Assembly: GCA_035707805.1 (NCBI GenBank)
Contig: DASSTS010000029.1
Span: forward strand, 3,563 to 67,562
Origin: Castellaniella sp035707805
GTDB taxonomy: Bacteria; Pseudomonadota; Gammaproteobacteria; Burkholderiales; Burkholderiaceae_B
Direction of reading: 5' to 3'
Length of the DNA stretch: 64,000 bases
Every line of letters begins with the position of its first letter. Within the stretch, counting starts at the first letter, position 1. Shown one piece after another: positions 1-9,095 of the stretch. The translations under genes and the position numbers were made by a program. The notes under the pieces are model-generated. The model was given only the letters and a program-made list of their open reading frames with translations. It was not told the origin of the DNA and made no database searches.

Positions 1-267
1 TCCATCCTGCTGCTGGTGCCCGAGCGCCGCCGCCGGCCGCTGCTGCTGCTGATCCACGCGCTGGTGCTGACCTTCGGCGTGCTGATGGCCTGGAACTGCG
101 CCGTCCTGGCGGAATCGGTCCACGCCTACCGCATCCCCAACCTGGGGCTCTCGGAAGGCTGGAAATACACGCCGGCCCTGATCGCGGGCGTGCTGATCGC
201 GGTCTTCTCCATCGAACACATGATTGCCGTCCTGCGCAACAAGAAGGTGGAATCCTCATGGCTCTGA
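1..267 (+). CDS. TRAP transporter small permease (DctQ-like), 3' end only
   Basis: The frame is open from base 1 and ends at 267, so the start lies outside the window. The visible 88 or so residues hold two hydrophobic stretches (LLLLIHALVLTFGVLMAW and ALIAGVLIAVFSIEHM), as in the C-terminal half of DctQ-type small membrane subunits. The family anchors the large permease and helps solute-binding-protein-driven, sodium-coupled uptake of carboxylates. The next gene encodes the large permease and overlaps this one by 10 bases, typical of dctPQM operons. The cognate binding protein should lie to the left. Substrate unknown. Confidence 0.85.
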   Translation, partial: SILLLVPERRRRPLLLLIHALVLTFGVLMAWNCAVLAESVHAYRIPNLGLSEGWKYTPALIAGVLIAVFSIEHMIAVLRNKKVESSWL

Positions 268-1541
268 CCATTCTTTCCCTGGCGTTCATGGGCTTTCTGG
301 TGCTGGGCGTGCCGGTGGCCTTTTCCATCGGCCTGGCGTCCATCACGGCGATCGCCTACGAGGACCTGCCCATCGCCGTCGCGTTCCAGCAGATGACCTC
401 GGGCATGAACGCCTTTTCGTTCCTGGCGATCCCGTTCTTCATCTTCACCGGCGAACTGATGCTGCATGGCGGGGTGGCGGACCGCATCGTGGCCTTCGCC
501 AAGGCGCTGGTGGGCCACGTGCGCGGCGGCCTGGGCATGTCCAACGTGCTGGCCTGCACGCTGTTCGGCGGCGTGTCGGGTTCGCCGGTGGCCGACGTGT
601 CGGCCATGGGCTCGGTCATGATCCCCATGATGAAGCGCGAGGGCTACCATGCGGACTACGCGGTCAACGTGACCACGCACGCCGCGCTGGTCGGCGCGCT
701 GATGCCGACCAGCCACAACATCATCATCTATACGCTGGCCGCGGGCGGACAGGTGTCCATCGCCGCGCTGATCGTCGCCGGCATCGTGCCGGCCCTGCTG
801 CTGACGATCTGCAACCTGGCGGCCGCCTACCTGGTCGCCCGGCGCCGGGGCTATCCGGCGGGGCGGTTCCCCGGCTGGCCCATCGTGCTGCGCACGCTGG
901 CCGCCGCCGTGCCCGGCATGCTGGTGATCGTGCTGATCATCGCCGGCATCCTGAGCGGGGTCTTCACCGCGACCGAGTCGGCGGCGGTGGCGGCCCTGTA
1001 CGCCCTGGGCCTGACGGTGCTGATCTATCGCACCCTCAAGTGGCGGCAATTCCTGGCCGCGGCCGCCAAGGCGGTCCAGACGACCGGCGTGGTGCTGCTG
1101 CTGATCGGCATCTCGGCGACCTTCGGCTACCTGATCGGCTTCTACGGCGTCGCCGAGAAGACCGGAGCCCTGATGGCGGCGGTGTCGGACAGCCCCTGGG
1201 CGATCTTCCTGATGGTGAACGTGGCGCTGTTCGTGCTGGGCACCTTCCTGGACATGGCCGCGACCATCCTCATCTGCACGCCGATCTTCCTGCCCATCTG
1301 CATGCAGTACGGCATGGGGCCGGTCCAGTTCGGCATCGTGATGCTGCTGAACTGCGCCCTGGGCCTGAACACGCCGCCGGTGGGGACGACGCAGTTCGTC
1401 GGCTGCGCCATCGGGCAGGTGTCGGTGGGGACGGTCATGCGCACCATCTGGCCCTTCTACGGCGCCTTGCTGGTGGCGCTGGCGCTGGTCACCTACGTGC
1501 CGGCCTTTTCGCTGTGGCTGCCCGGGCAGCTCCTGTCCTGA
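258..1541 (+). CDS. dctM: TRAP transporter large permease (DctM family)
   Basis: 427 residues, the normal length for DctM. About a dozen hydrophobic helices run through the protein. Family hallmarks are the N-terminal LAFMGFLVLGVPVAFSIGL helix, the GGVSGSPVADVSAMGSVMIP re-entrant region near residue 110 and LNCALGLNTPPVGTTQF near residue 365. The ATG at 258 overlaps the end of the dctQ-like gene, implying translational coupling. The protein is the transport channel of a sodium-driven TRAP importer in the inner membrane. The substrate cannot be read from the sequence; carboxylic acids are the usual class. Confidence 0.93.
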   Translation: MALTILSLAFMGFLVLGVPVAFSIGLASITAIAYEDLPIAVAFQQMTSGMNAFSFLAIPFFIFTGELMLHGGVADRIVAFAKALVGHVRGGLGMSNVLACTLFGGVSGSPVADVSAMGSVMIPMMKREGYHADYAVNVTTHAALVGALMPTSHNIIIYTLAAGGQVSIAALIVAGIVPALLLTICNLAAAYLVARRRGYPAGRFPGWPIVLRTLAAAVPGMLVIVLIIAGILSGVFTATESAAVAALYALGLTVLIYRTLKWRQFLAAAAKAVQTTGVVLLLIGISATFGYLIGFYGVAEKTGALMAAVSDSPWAIFLMVNVALFVLGTFLDMAATILICTPIFLPICMQYGMGPVQFGIVMLLNCALGLNTPPVGTTQFVGCAIGQVSVGTVMRTIWPFYGALLVALALVTYVPAFSLWLPGQLLS

Positions 1542-1562
1542 TGGCTCGTTGAGGTTTCCCGC

Positions 1563-2471
1563 ATGAGGTCTGCTTCCTTTTCCAACCGCGGCGCGGTGGC
1601 GATCCTGCTCACCGTGGGGTCGCTGTTCGCCGCCAACCACGTGGCGGCCCGCCTGGCCTTCGACAACCAGGCGGGGCTGCTGCTGGCGATCGTCTGCCGC
1701 TCGGGCCTGACGCTGCTGGCCCTGGCGGCCTTCGTGCTGTGGCGCCAGCCGCGCCTGCGCCTCGCGCCGGGCCTGCTCAAATGGCAGATCGTCCTCGGCC
1801 TGCTGATCGCGCTCCAGAGCCTGTGCCTGTACTCCGCCGTGGCTCGCATCCCGGTCGCCCTGGCGCTGCTGATCGGCAATACTTTCCCGATCCTGCTGGC
1901 GTTGCTGACCTGGCTGCTGGGCGGGTCGCCGCCGACCCGCCGCGCCTGCTTCCTGATGGGGGTGATCCTGTGCGGGCTGGTGCTGGTGCTGGACCTGCCC
2001 GCCTGGTTCTCGGCCTCGGCCGAGGTGACGCCGGCCTGGCGCTCGGGGGTCGGATTCGCCTTTGCGGCGGCCTGCGTGTTCTCCTGCGGCCTGTGGATCA
2101 CGGAACATCGCCTGGGCACGCTGCCGGGCGCCGTGCGCAGCCTCTATACGATCGTGATCGTGTTCTGCGGGATGCTGGTCGCCGGCGCGGCCGGCGTCGT
2201 GCCCGGCGGGATGAACCCGCCGGCGGACGGCTCGGGATGGCTGGCGCTGGCCGCCTTGTCCGTCCTGTACGCCACGGCCTTCACGGCGCTGTTCGTCTGC
2301 GTCCCCCGGCTGAACATGGCGCGCAATGCCCCGGTGATGAACATCGAGCCCGTGGCCAGCCTGCTGCTGGGCTGGGTGGTGCTGGACCAGGTGTTCTCGG
2401 GCGTGCAGCTGCTGGGCGGCGCCATCGTGCTGGGCAGCATCGTCATGCTGGCGTATTCCCGCCGGCATTGA
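1563..2471 (+). CDS. EamA/DMT-superfamily permease
   Basis: 302 residues with about ten hydrophobic segments, the standard layout of two tandem EamA domains. The C-terminal motif with MNIEPVASLLLGWVVL resembles the conserved end of EamA repeats. It starts 21 bases after dctM and may be co-transcribed. Proteins of this family export amino acids, nucleotide derivatives or other metabolites, or recycle them; the specific substrate is unknown. It is convergent with ppc. Confidence 0.85.
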   Translation: MRSASFSNRGAVAILLTVGSLFAANHVAARLAFDNQAGLLLAIVCRSGLTLLALAAFVLWRQPRLRLAPGLLKWQIVLGLLIALQSLCLYSAVARIPVALALLIGNTFPILLALLTWLLGGSPPTRRACFLMGVILCGLVLVLDLPAWFSASAEVTPAWRSGVGFAFAAACVFSCGLWITEHRLGTLPGAVRSLYTIVIVFCGMLVAGAAGVVPGGMNPPADGSGWLALAALSVLYATAFTALFVCVPRLNMARNAPVMNIEPVASLLLGWVVLDQVFSGVQLLGGAIVLGSIVMLAYSRRH

Positions 2472-2485
2472 GGCGGCCGGCAGGC

Positions 2486-2503
2486 CGGCGGCGCCCGCCG
2501 CCG
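2486..2503. terminator. Bidirectional hairpin between convergent genes
   Basis: CGGCGGCG and CGCCGCCG form an inverted repeat with a very tight centre, in the short gap between the EamA permease and ppc. There is no T-run. It could act as a weak terminator for either gene, but such GC-rich inverted repeats also arise by chance here. Confidence 0.3.
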
Positions 2504-2506
2504 CGC

Positions 2507-5356
2507 TCAACCCGAGTTGCGCAGGCCGGCCGCGATGCCGTTGATCGTCATGTGGATGGCGCGCTGATCCCGGGATTCCTGCTCGTTGGCGCGGTGGGCC
2601 GAGGACGGGCCCGAGCGCATGCGGCGCAGCAGCTCCACCTGCAGGTGGTTCAGGGGATCGATGTAGGCGAACCGCTCGGCCAGGGCCGCGCGCAGCGGCG
2701 CGTCGTGCGCCAGCAGCTCGTGCCCCGTGATGTCGCGGAACACCCGGACCGTGGCCTGGTATTCGGCCTCGATGCGGGAAAAGATGCGCTTGCGCAGCGC
2801 CTTGTCGGCCACCAGTTCGGCATAGGCGCGGCCGATGACCAGGTCGGTCTTGGCCAGCACCTGCTCCATGTTCGACAGCAGGGTCCGGAAGAACGGCCAG
2901 TCGCGCGCCATGGATTGCAGGCGCTGCAGGCGCACGCCGCGGTCCAGCGCCTGGTCCGGGCCGCCCTCGTCCAGGTATCTGGCCAGGGCCGTGCCGACCC
3001 CGTACCAGCCCGGCAGTGGCAGGCGGCACTGCGCCCAGGAAAATGACCAGGGGATGGCGCGCAGGTCCTCGATGCGCTGCAGGGCCTTGCGCGACGAGGG
3101 GCGCGAGCCGATGTTCAGGCCGGCGATCTCGCGGATCGGCGTCGAGGCGAAGAAATAGTCCGTGAACCCGTCGGTGCCGTAGACGAGGTCGCGATAGGCC
3201 TGGCGCGCGGTCTGCGACATCCAGGCCATGGCCTCGCCGTATTCGGTGGCGTGCTGGTCCTCGTGACGCGCGGCGGGCGCGCCCGCCAGGCTGGCCTCCA
3301 GGGTGGCGGCCACGAAGAGTTCCAGGTGCCAGCGGCCGACCTCGGCGTCCTTGTAGCGGCCCTGGATGATCTCGCCCTGCTCGGTCAGGCGGATCTGATT
3401 GTTCACCGTGCCCGGCGGCTGCGCGACGATGGAATCGTAGCTGGGGCCGCCGCCCCGGCCCACGGAGCCGCCGCGGCCGTGGAACAGGCGCAGGCGCGTG
3501 CGGTGCTTGCGGAAGACCTCCACCAGGCGCCGTTCCGCCTGGTACAGGGACCAGTTCGACGTCAGGTAGCCGCCGTCCTTGTTGCTGTCCGAATATCCCA
3601 GCATGACTTCCTGGATGCCGTCCTGCGCCTGCCGGACGCGGGCGGCGACCTCGGGCAGCGACAGCCAGGCGTCCATGATGTCGGGGCCGCGCTCCAGGTC
3701 GGGGATGGTCTCGAACAGCGGCACCACCATCAGGCCCTCGCGCGGCACGGCGCCGCCGACCGTGGGCGCGATCAGGCCGGTTTCCTGCTGCAGCACCAGG
3801 ACTTCCAGCAGGTCGCTGAGCGTTTCGGTGTGCGAGACGATGGACTGGCGGATCGCGGCCGCGCCGAAGCGGCGCCGGCAGTCCGCCGCCATGCGCAGGA
3901 TGGCGAGCTCTTTGGTGGTCTCGGCGGAATAGCCGATCCAGGGCGAGACCAGCGGCCGGGGCTCGCGCAGCTCCTGGCGCAGCACCCGGACGCGGTCGGC
4001 CTCGGACAGGCGCGCGTAGTGGACCGCCTTGCCGTCCAGCGTGACGCCCGCCTGCCGCATCAGTTCGTCCAGTACGCGCTCGTGGACGTCCGAGCTCTGC
4101 CGCAGGTCGACCGTGGCGAGGTGGAAGCCGAAGATCTCCACCGCCTGGCACAGGTGCGTCAGGCGCAGGCGGCCGACCAGGGCGCCGTGATGGGCGTCCA
4201 GCGAGCCGGCGACCGTGCGCAGGTCCGCGGCGAAGGCGGCGGCGGATTCGTAGGCGGGGGCTTCGTAGGTGCTGCGCCGCGCCAGGCGGCGGCCGGTCAG
4301 GGCCTGGGCCGTGGCCGCCAGGCGGGCGTAGATGTGGATGCAAGCGCGGCGGTAGGGCTCGTCCTGGCGGTGGCTGGAGGGATCCTGGCTGGCGGCGGCC
4401 AGGTCGGCCAGGGCCGGCGTGACCCGCATCAGGGACTGGGACACGGACAGCTCCGCCCCCAGCTCGTGAACCTCGGTCAGGTAGTAGCGCAGCACGTGGA
4501 CGCACTGGCGCAGCAGGGCCTGTTCCAGCGTCGCGGCATCGACGTTGGGATTGCCGTCGCGGTCGCCGCCGATCCAGCTGCCCATGTGCGCGAACGGCGG
4601 CAGCGGCGCGTTGTCCACGTCGAAGGGCGATTTCGGCGGCTTGCGCAGCAGCGCGCCCATGTCCAGATGCAGCTGGGGCAGGGTGCTGAAGAAAGTGCTG
4701 GTGTAGTAGGACAGCGCGTTGTCGATCTCGTCCAGCACCGTAAGCTTGCTCTGGCGCAGCATGCGGGTCTGCCACAGCGCCGCGATCAGCCCCGTCAGCC
4801 GTTCCTGCAGGCGGGCGGCTTCCAGGGGAGCGTGCGGGGCGTCCAGCTGGCGCAGGTGCCGGGCGATCGACTGGTGCAGGTCCAGCGTGCTCTTGCGCTG
4901 GACTTCGGTGGGGTGGGCCGTCAGCACCGGCACGATGCAGGCCTGGGACAGGTGGTGGCGGATGCGGCTGCCCGACAGGCCGCCGGCCTTCAGGCGTTCG
5001 ACGGCGTGCTGCAGGCTGCCCGGTGTGGCCGGGCCCTCGTCCTGCCATTGCAGGCGCTGGCGCCGGGTCTGGTCGCGGTCCTCGGCGATGTTGGACAGAT
5101 GCAGGAAATAGCTGAAGGCGCGCGCCACGGAATTCGCCTCGCCGTCGGCCAGGCGGCGGATCTGGCGTTCCAGCATGCGGCCGTCGCTGTCCAGCCCCTC
5201 GCGGCGGAACTTCACGGCGGCGCGGCGCAGCTTTTCGATCACGTCGTAGATCGGGCGGCCCTCGCATTCCCGGATGACTTCGCCCAGCGTCCGGCCCAGC
5301 AGCCGGATGTCCTGTCGCAGGGGGGAAACAGCATCGGTCGGGATTGCGGGCTTCAC
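2507..5356 (-). CDS. ppc: Phosphoenolpyruvate carboxylase
   Basis: 949 residues, the full bacterial PEPC length. The enzyme carboxylates phosphoenolpyruvate to oxaloacetate in the cytoplasm, refilling the citric acid cycle. Diagnostic motifs are VLTAHPTEVQRKS near residue 148 (catalytic histidine), GYSDSNKDGGYLTSNW, and the glycine-rich FHGRGGSVGRGGGP loop. The C-terminus ends in GIAAGLRNSG, matching the conserved NTG-like tail region of PEPC. The start is GTG, with GGAG six bases upstream. It stands alone, convergent with the EamA gene. Confidence 0.97.
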   Translation of the reverse strand: MKPAIPTDAVSPLRQDIRLLGRTLGEVIRECEGRPIYDVIEKLRRAAVKFRREGLDSDGRMLERQIRRLADGEANSVARAFSYFLHLSNIAEDRDQTRRQRLQWQDEGPATPGSLQHAVERLKAGGLSGSRIRHHLSQACIVPVLTAHPTEVQRKSTLDLHQSIARHLRQLDAPHAPLEAARLQERLTGLIAALWQTRMLRQSKLTVLDEIDNALSYYTSTFFSTLPQLHLDMGALLRKPPKSPFDVDNAPLPPFAHMGSWIGGDRDGNPNVDAATLEQALLRQCVHVLRYYLTEVHELGAELSVSQSLMRVTPALADLAAASQDPSSHRQDEPYRRACIHIYARLAATAQALTGRRLARRSTYEAPAYESAAAFAADLRTVAGSLDAHHGALVGRLRLTHLCQAVEIFGFHLATVDLRQSSDVHERVLDELMRQAGVTLDGKAVHYARLSEADRVRVLRQELREPRPLVSPWIGYSAETTKELAILRMAADCRRRFGAAAIRQSIVSHTETLSDLLEVLVLQQETGLIAPTVGGAVPREGLMVVPLFETIPDLERGPDIMDAWLSLPEVAARVRQAQDGIQEVMLGYSDSNKDGGYLTSNWSLYQAERRLVEVFRKHRTRLRLFHGRGGSVGRGGGPSYDSIVAQPPGTVNNQIRLTEQGEIIQGRYKDAEVGRWHLELFVAATLEASLAGAPAARHEDQHATEYGEAMAWMSQTARQAYRDLVYGTDGFTDYFFASTPIREIAGLNIGSRPSSRKALQRIEDLRAIPWSFSWAQCRLPLPGWYGVGTALARYLDEGGPDQALDRGVRLQRLQSMARDWPFFRTLLSNMEQVLAKTDLVIGRAYAELVADKALRKRIFSRIEAEYQATVRVFRDITGHELLAHDAPLRAALAERFAYIDPLNHLQVELLRRMRSGPSSAHRANEQESRDQRAIHMTINGIAAGLRNSG

Positions 5357-5418
5357 GGGGTCTCCAGGTTCGGGATGGTCGGGCGCCGCCCGCGCCGGAC
5401 ATGCCGGGGCCGGGCGAC

Positions 5419-5433
5419 CGCTTATGATAAGCG
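5419..5433. promoter_or_regulatory. Perfect inverted repeat upstream of ppc
   Basis: CGCTTATGATAAGCG is a perfect 7-1-7 palindrome, 63-77 bases upstream of the ppc start codon. It is AT-richer than its surroundings and overlaps a region with -10-like TATCAT/CATAAT sequences on the minus strand. It may be an operator or part of the ppc promoter; no regulator is identified. Confidence 0.35.
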
Positions 5434-5498
5434 CATTATGGCCGGATCCGTATGGAGACCATGCATCTGGCTTATATTGCCGCCACCGCGTCGCGGGA

Positions 5499-7628
5499 TC
5501 AGAACCGGTAGCTCACGCCCGCCGTGACGCTGCGCCCATTGCCGGGCAGGAAGGTCGGCATCGCCGTGGTCCCGGTGTCGCGGATGACGAAGGCGCTGGC
5601 ATAGGTCTCGTCCGTCAGGTTGTCCGCCTGCACATAGGCCCGCCAGTGCTTGCCGATCCGGTAGTCGACCTTGAAGCCCAGCAGCGCATAGCTGTCCTGC
5701 GCGGTATCCGGCGTATTGGCGTGGTTGGTCTTGGTCGCCGTCGGCATCCAGCGCACGTTGGGGCCCAGGCGCAGGCCGCCCATGCGGTACAGGACCTCGG
5801 CGCTGACCAGGTGGCGCGGCACGCCCGCGATGCGATTGCCCGCGTATTCGCCGCCCTTGAAGCGGAAATCGCTGAAGGTATAGGCCATCCGGTAGTCGAA
5901 GGCCGCGCCCGCGCCGGGGGCGGGCAGGCTGCCGTCCAGGCCCAGCTCGATCCTCTGGTGGCGCGTGCCGCCCTGGTAGTTGTAGGTGCCCTTGGCAGTG
6001 CCGTTGGCGGTGCTGACCGATATCAGCTCGTCGCGGACGTCGCTGTGATAGAGGGCCAGGGACCAGCGCGGCGCGTAGTCGCCCGATCCCAGCACGCCGT
6101 CGCCGCCGATCTCGACGGTGTCGGCGCGCTGCAGCTTCAGGGCGCTCAGGCCCGTGGCGCCGGCCGCGTCGTTCATGGGATTGGGCAGGGAGGCGGGCCC
6201 GGCGCCGCCGTTGATGATTTCCCAGTAGGTCGGGGCTTCGCTGCTGCGGCTGAGGTTCACGAAGAAGCGCTGCGACTGCGCCGGCTGCCAGATCAGGCCC
6301 AGTTTCGGGCTGACGTAGCTCCAGTCCTGGTCGAGCGTGTTTCCGCCCAGGCGGTTGCGCGCATCGCGGATCGCCTGGGTGAACTTGGCGTCTCCCACGA
6401 CCGACCATTGCGGCGTCGCGTGCCAGGCGAAACCCAGCAGGGCGCTGCGGTTCTCGGCCTGCAGGTCGTAGTTGCCGTAGTGGGTCTTGCGCCGGCCGGT
6501 GTTCTTGTCGACGGTATACAGGTCCCTGTCCATGTCGCTGCGCGCCCAGTCCAGGGCGACGCGGTAATCGAGGGTCCGGTATTTGCCGGCGAGCTGCCAT
6601 TGCGCGCCGTAGGTCATGCCTTCGGTCACGGTGGAGCTCAGCGGATCCTGGAAGGTGTCGTCGATGCTCTGGGCGTAGACGCCCAGGGTATGGTTCAGGG
6701 CCTCCGTCCCCCAGTAGCTCCGGTTGGCGGCGCGGAACTGGCGCGACGTGCGGTGCGGGTCGCGCTTGTCCACGTCGATCTGGTTGAAGGGCGGATTCAC
6801 TTTGACGCCTTCGCCGTTGGTCTGCCGCGGATCGTATTCCATCTGGTCGCGCGTCACGACGAAGGGGATGTCCACGTCCAGGTCCACGTAGGACAGATAG
6901 GTGCGGTTCTCGAAGCCCTCGCCCACGACGCCGAAGTTGCCCTGCACGCTGGTGCGCTCGGACCCGGAATGGTGCCGGTAGCCGTCGTACTTGTCGTGCG
7001 TGAGGCTGAGGCGGCCGTCCAGCGCGCCGCGCTGGAAACCCTTGGCGGCCTGGACGCCGAAGCGCCCGAAGCTGCCGCCTTCCACGCCCAGCACGTCGCC
7101 CGAGGTGCCGGTCAGCGACTGGAAGTCCATCTCGCCGCCCAGCGTGGTCGCGGCGGGCGACAGCGCGTTGGCGCCCCGGCGCACGCTGATCAGGCGGGCA
7201 TTGCGCGGTTCCAGGAAGCCGATGACGAACGAGCCGTCGGCCTCGTTCAGCGGCAGGCCGTCCTGCATCAGCAGCACTCCGCGGTTGACCGGGTTGCTCT
7301 GGATTCCCGAACCCCGGACGTTCAGGCGCGGCTGGTCCAGGCCGCCGAAGAATTCCTGCACGACCAGGCCGGGCTGGTAGTCCAGCGCGTCCTTCAGCGT
7401 GGACAGGCGGGTCTCTTGCTGCGGTTCGATCAGGTTGGTGCCGCCCGCCACGCCGTCCAGGCGGGCGCGTTCCGCGGCGGCGCCCGGATTCAAGGGGGTG
7501 GCCTGCGCATCGCCGCTGACGGTGATGGGGTTCAGGCTCGTGACGTCCTGGGCCAGGGCGGGCGCCAGGCCGGCGGCCATGAGGGCCAGGACCAGCGCCA
7601 GGGGTCGGGGGGCGTGTTGCGCGTTCAT
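5499..7628 (-). CDS. TonB-dependent outer-membrane receptor
   Basis: 709 residues from the ATG at 7628. An N-terminal signal peptide ends near ALA at residue 26, followed by NPITVSG, a TonB-box-like stretch. A plug domain follows (LKDALDYQPGLVVQEFFGG, RLNVRGSGIQ), then a beta-barrel ending in the terminal phenylalanine motif GVSYRF. It would carry a scarce ligand across the outer membrane using TonB energy. The start overlaps the stop of the ABC ATPase gene (ATGA), so it is the last gene of a binding protein-permease-ATPase-receptor operon. The ligand is unknown; the Fur-like box upstream of the operon suggests iron-related control. Confidence 0.93.
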   Translation of the reverse strand: MNAQHAPRPLALVLALMAAGLAPALAQDVTSLNPITVSGDAQATPLNPGAAAERARLDGVAGGTNLIEPQQETRLSTLKDALDYQPGLVVQEFFGGLDQPRLNVRGSGIQSNPVNRGVLLMQDGLPLNEADGSFVIGFLEPRNARLISVRRGANALSPAATTLGGEMDFQSLTGTSGDVLGVEGGSFGRFGVQAAKGFQRGALDGRLSLTHDKYDGYRHHSGSERTSVQGNFGVVGEGFENRTYLSYVDLDVDIPFVVTRDQMEYDPRQTNGEGVKVNPPFNQIDVDKRDPHRTSRQFRAANRSYWGTEALNHTLGVYAQSIDDTFQDPLSSTVTEGMTYGAQWQLAGKYRTLDYRVALDWARSDMDRDLYTVDKNTGRRKTHYGNYDLQAENRSALLGFAWHATPQWSVVGDAKFTQAIRDARNRLGGNTLDQDWSYVSPKLGLIWQPAQSQRFFVNLSRSSEAPTYWEIINGGAGPASLPNPMNDAAGATGLSALKLQRADTVEIGGDGVLGSGDYAPRWSLALYHSDVRDELISVSTANGTAKGTYNYQGGTRHQRIELGLDGSLPAPGAGAAFDYRMAYTFSDFRFKGGEYAGNRIAGVPRHLVSAEVLYRMGGLRLGPNVRWMPTATKTNHANTPDTAQDSYALLGFKVDYRIGKHWRAYVQADNLTDETYASAFVIRDTGTTAMPTFLPGNGRSVTAGVSYRF

Positions 7629-8290
7629 GCGGATTCCTCGGTCGAAGGAAGGAGGTTGGAGGGATTCGGGTCGGAGACGGGCTGTTCGCGGACGGCGCCG
7701 TCGCAGACCTGCAGGATCCGGTCCACCAGGCCGTTCAGTTCCCAGGGCTGGTGGCTGATGCAGATCATGGCGGCTCCGGTGTCGCGGCATTGCCGGGCGC
7801 ACAGCGCGCCCAGGTCGGCCCGCAGGGCCGGGTCCAGGGCGCTGAAGGGCTCGTCCAGCAGCAGCAGGTCGGGTTCTAGCGCCAGCGCCCGGGCCAGGGC
7901 GGCGCGTTGCGCCATGCCGCCCGACAGCTCGGCGGGCCAGGCGTGTCCGCAGCCGCCCAGGCCCACGCGCGCCAGCCACCGGTCGCGGCGTTCCGCGGCG
8001 CGGGCGGGCGGATGCCCCGCCGCCCGCAGGGCCAGGTCCAGGTTGGCGGCGACGCTGCGCCAGGGCAGCAGGCGGGGATCCTGGAACACCATCCGGGTGC
8101 GCAGGAAAGTATTGCGGCAGGCGCCGGACGTGGGTCGCAGCAGGCCGGCCGCCAGGCGCAGCAGCGTGCTCTTGCCGGCGCCGCTGGGGCCGATCAGGCC
8201 GACCCGTTCGCCGGGGCCGATCCGCAGGTCGATGTCGTCGAGGACGACGCGCTCGCCGAAACGCATGCCGAGGCGGGTCATTTCAAGCAT
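7625..8290 (-). CDS. ABC transporter ATP-binding protein (SsuB/TauB-like)
   Basis: 221 residues. Walker A is GPSGAGKST near residue 35, the signature is LSGGMAQRAALARALA, and Walker B is LLLLDEPFSALDP. A switch-type CISHQPWEL follows. This is the nitrate/sulfonate/taurine-type ATPase subfamily. It powers import by the adjacent permease and binding protein. The gene overlaps the permease stop by 8 bases and the receptor start by 4, so the operon is translationally coupled. Length is slightly short for the subfamily but all nucleotide-binding motifs are intact. Confidence 0.93.
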   Translation of the reverse strand: MLEMTRLGMRFGERVVLDDIDLRIGPGERVGLIGPSGAGKSTLLRLAAGLLRPTSGACRNTFLRTRMVFQDPRLLPWRSVAANLDLALRAAGHPPARAAERRDRWLARVGLGGCGHAWPAELSGGMAQRAALARALALEPDLLLLDEPFSALDPALRADLGALCARQCRDTGAAMICISHQPWELNGLVDRILQVCDGAVREQPVSDPNPSNLLPSTEESA

Positions 8291-9095
8291 GGCTGGGCTC
8301 CTGCCAGCGGGTCAGCCGGCGCTGGATGGGCTGCAGCAGCAGGAATTCCAGCAGGGCGACCAGTCCCAGGATCAGCAGGACCCAGGCATACAGGCGCCCG
8401 CTGTCGAAGGTGCTGCGGGCGTTGGCCAGGGCATAGCCCACCCCGCTTTCCGCGCCCAGCACCTCGGCCATCACGACCAGGCGCACGCCGCCGCAGGTGG
8501 CGATCAGCAGGGCCGCCGTCAGCGGGGCGGCCAGGGCCGGCAGGTAGATGTGGCGCAGGCGCATCCAGGCGCCGAACCGGTAGACGTGGCCCATTTCCAG
8601 CAGGCCCTGGTCGATCATGCGCATGCCCTTGACCGTGTTCACGTACATGCCCGGCGCCATCATCAGGACCGTGATGAAGATCACCATGCCCGATCCCAGG
8701 CCGAACCACAGCATGGCCAGCACGACCACCACCACGGGCGGGACGGCCATCAGCAGCCAGCGCAGCGGTTCGAGCAGCCCGCGCAGGCGGGCGTCGTGCC
8801 CGGCCAGCACCCCCAGGACGAAGCCGATCGTGCAGCCCGTCCCGACCCCGGCGCCGATGCGCAGCAGGCTGGCGTGGCTGTGTTCCCAGAAGCCGGGATC
8901 GCGGCTCAGCTCGGCTACGGCCCGCAGGGCCTGCAGGGGGGACGCCATCAGCATGGGGCCCATGGCGCGGGCGGCGAGCTCCCAGCCCAGCAGGATCAGG
9001 ACGACGCCCAGCGCCGACCAGCGCCAGGACGTGGGCGATGCGGGCCGCAGGGTCGGCGCCTGGGTTTCGGTCCGTGTCATGTCGGCCGGCTTCAT
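8283..9095 (-). CDS. ABC transporter permease (SsuC/TauC-like)
   Basis: 270 residues from the ATG at 9095, which overlaps the stop of the binding-protein gene (ATGA). An internal ATG at 9080 is an alternative start. There are about six hydrophobic helices. The cytoplasmic coupling loop typical of binding-protein-dependent permeases is visible as the segment beginning AEVLGAESGVGYALANARSTFD. It forms the inner-membrane channel of the importer with the downstream ATPase. Confidence 0.92.
   Translation of the reverse strand: MKPADMTRTETQAPTLRPASPTSWRWSALGVVLILLGWELAARAMGPMLMASPLQALRAVAELSRDPGFWEHSHASLLRIGAGVGTGCTIGFVLGVLAGHDARLRGLLEPLRWLLMAVPPVVVVVLAMLWFGLGSGMVIFITVLMMAPGMYVNTVKGMRMIDQGLLEMGHVYRFGAWMRLRHIYLPALAAPLTAALLIATCGGVRLVVMAEVLGAESGVGYALANARSTFDSGRLYAWVLLILGLVALLEFLLLQPIQRRLTRWQEPSHA

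Noticed and set aside
126..5402. A 1758-codon open frame on the minus strand
   Set aside because: It is antisense to dctM and the EamA gene and runs through ppc in another frame. Its arginine/proline/histidine-rich low-complexity composition is typical of shadow frames in GC-rich DNA.
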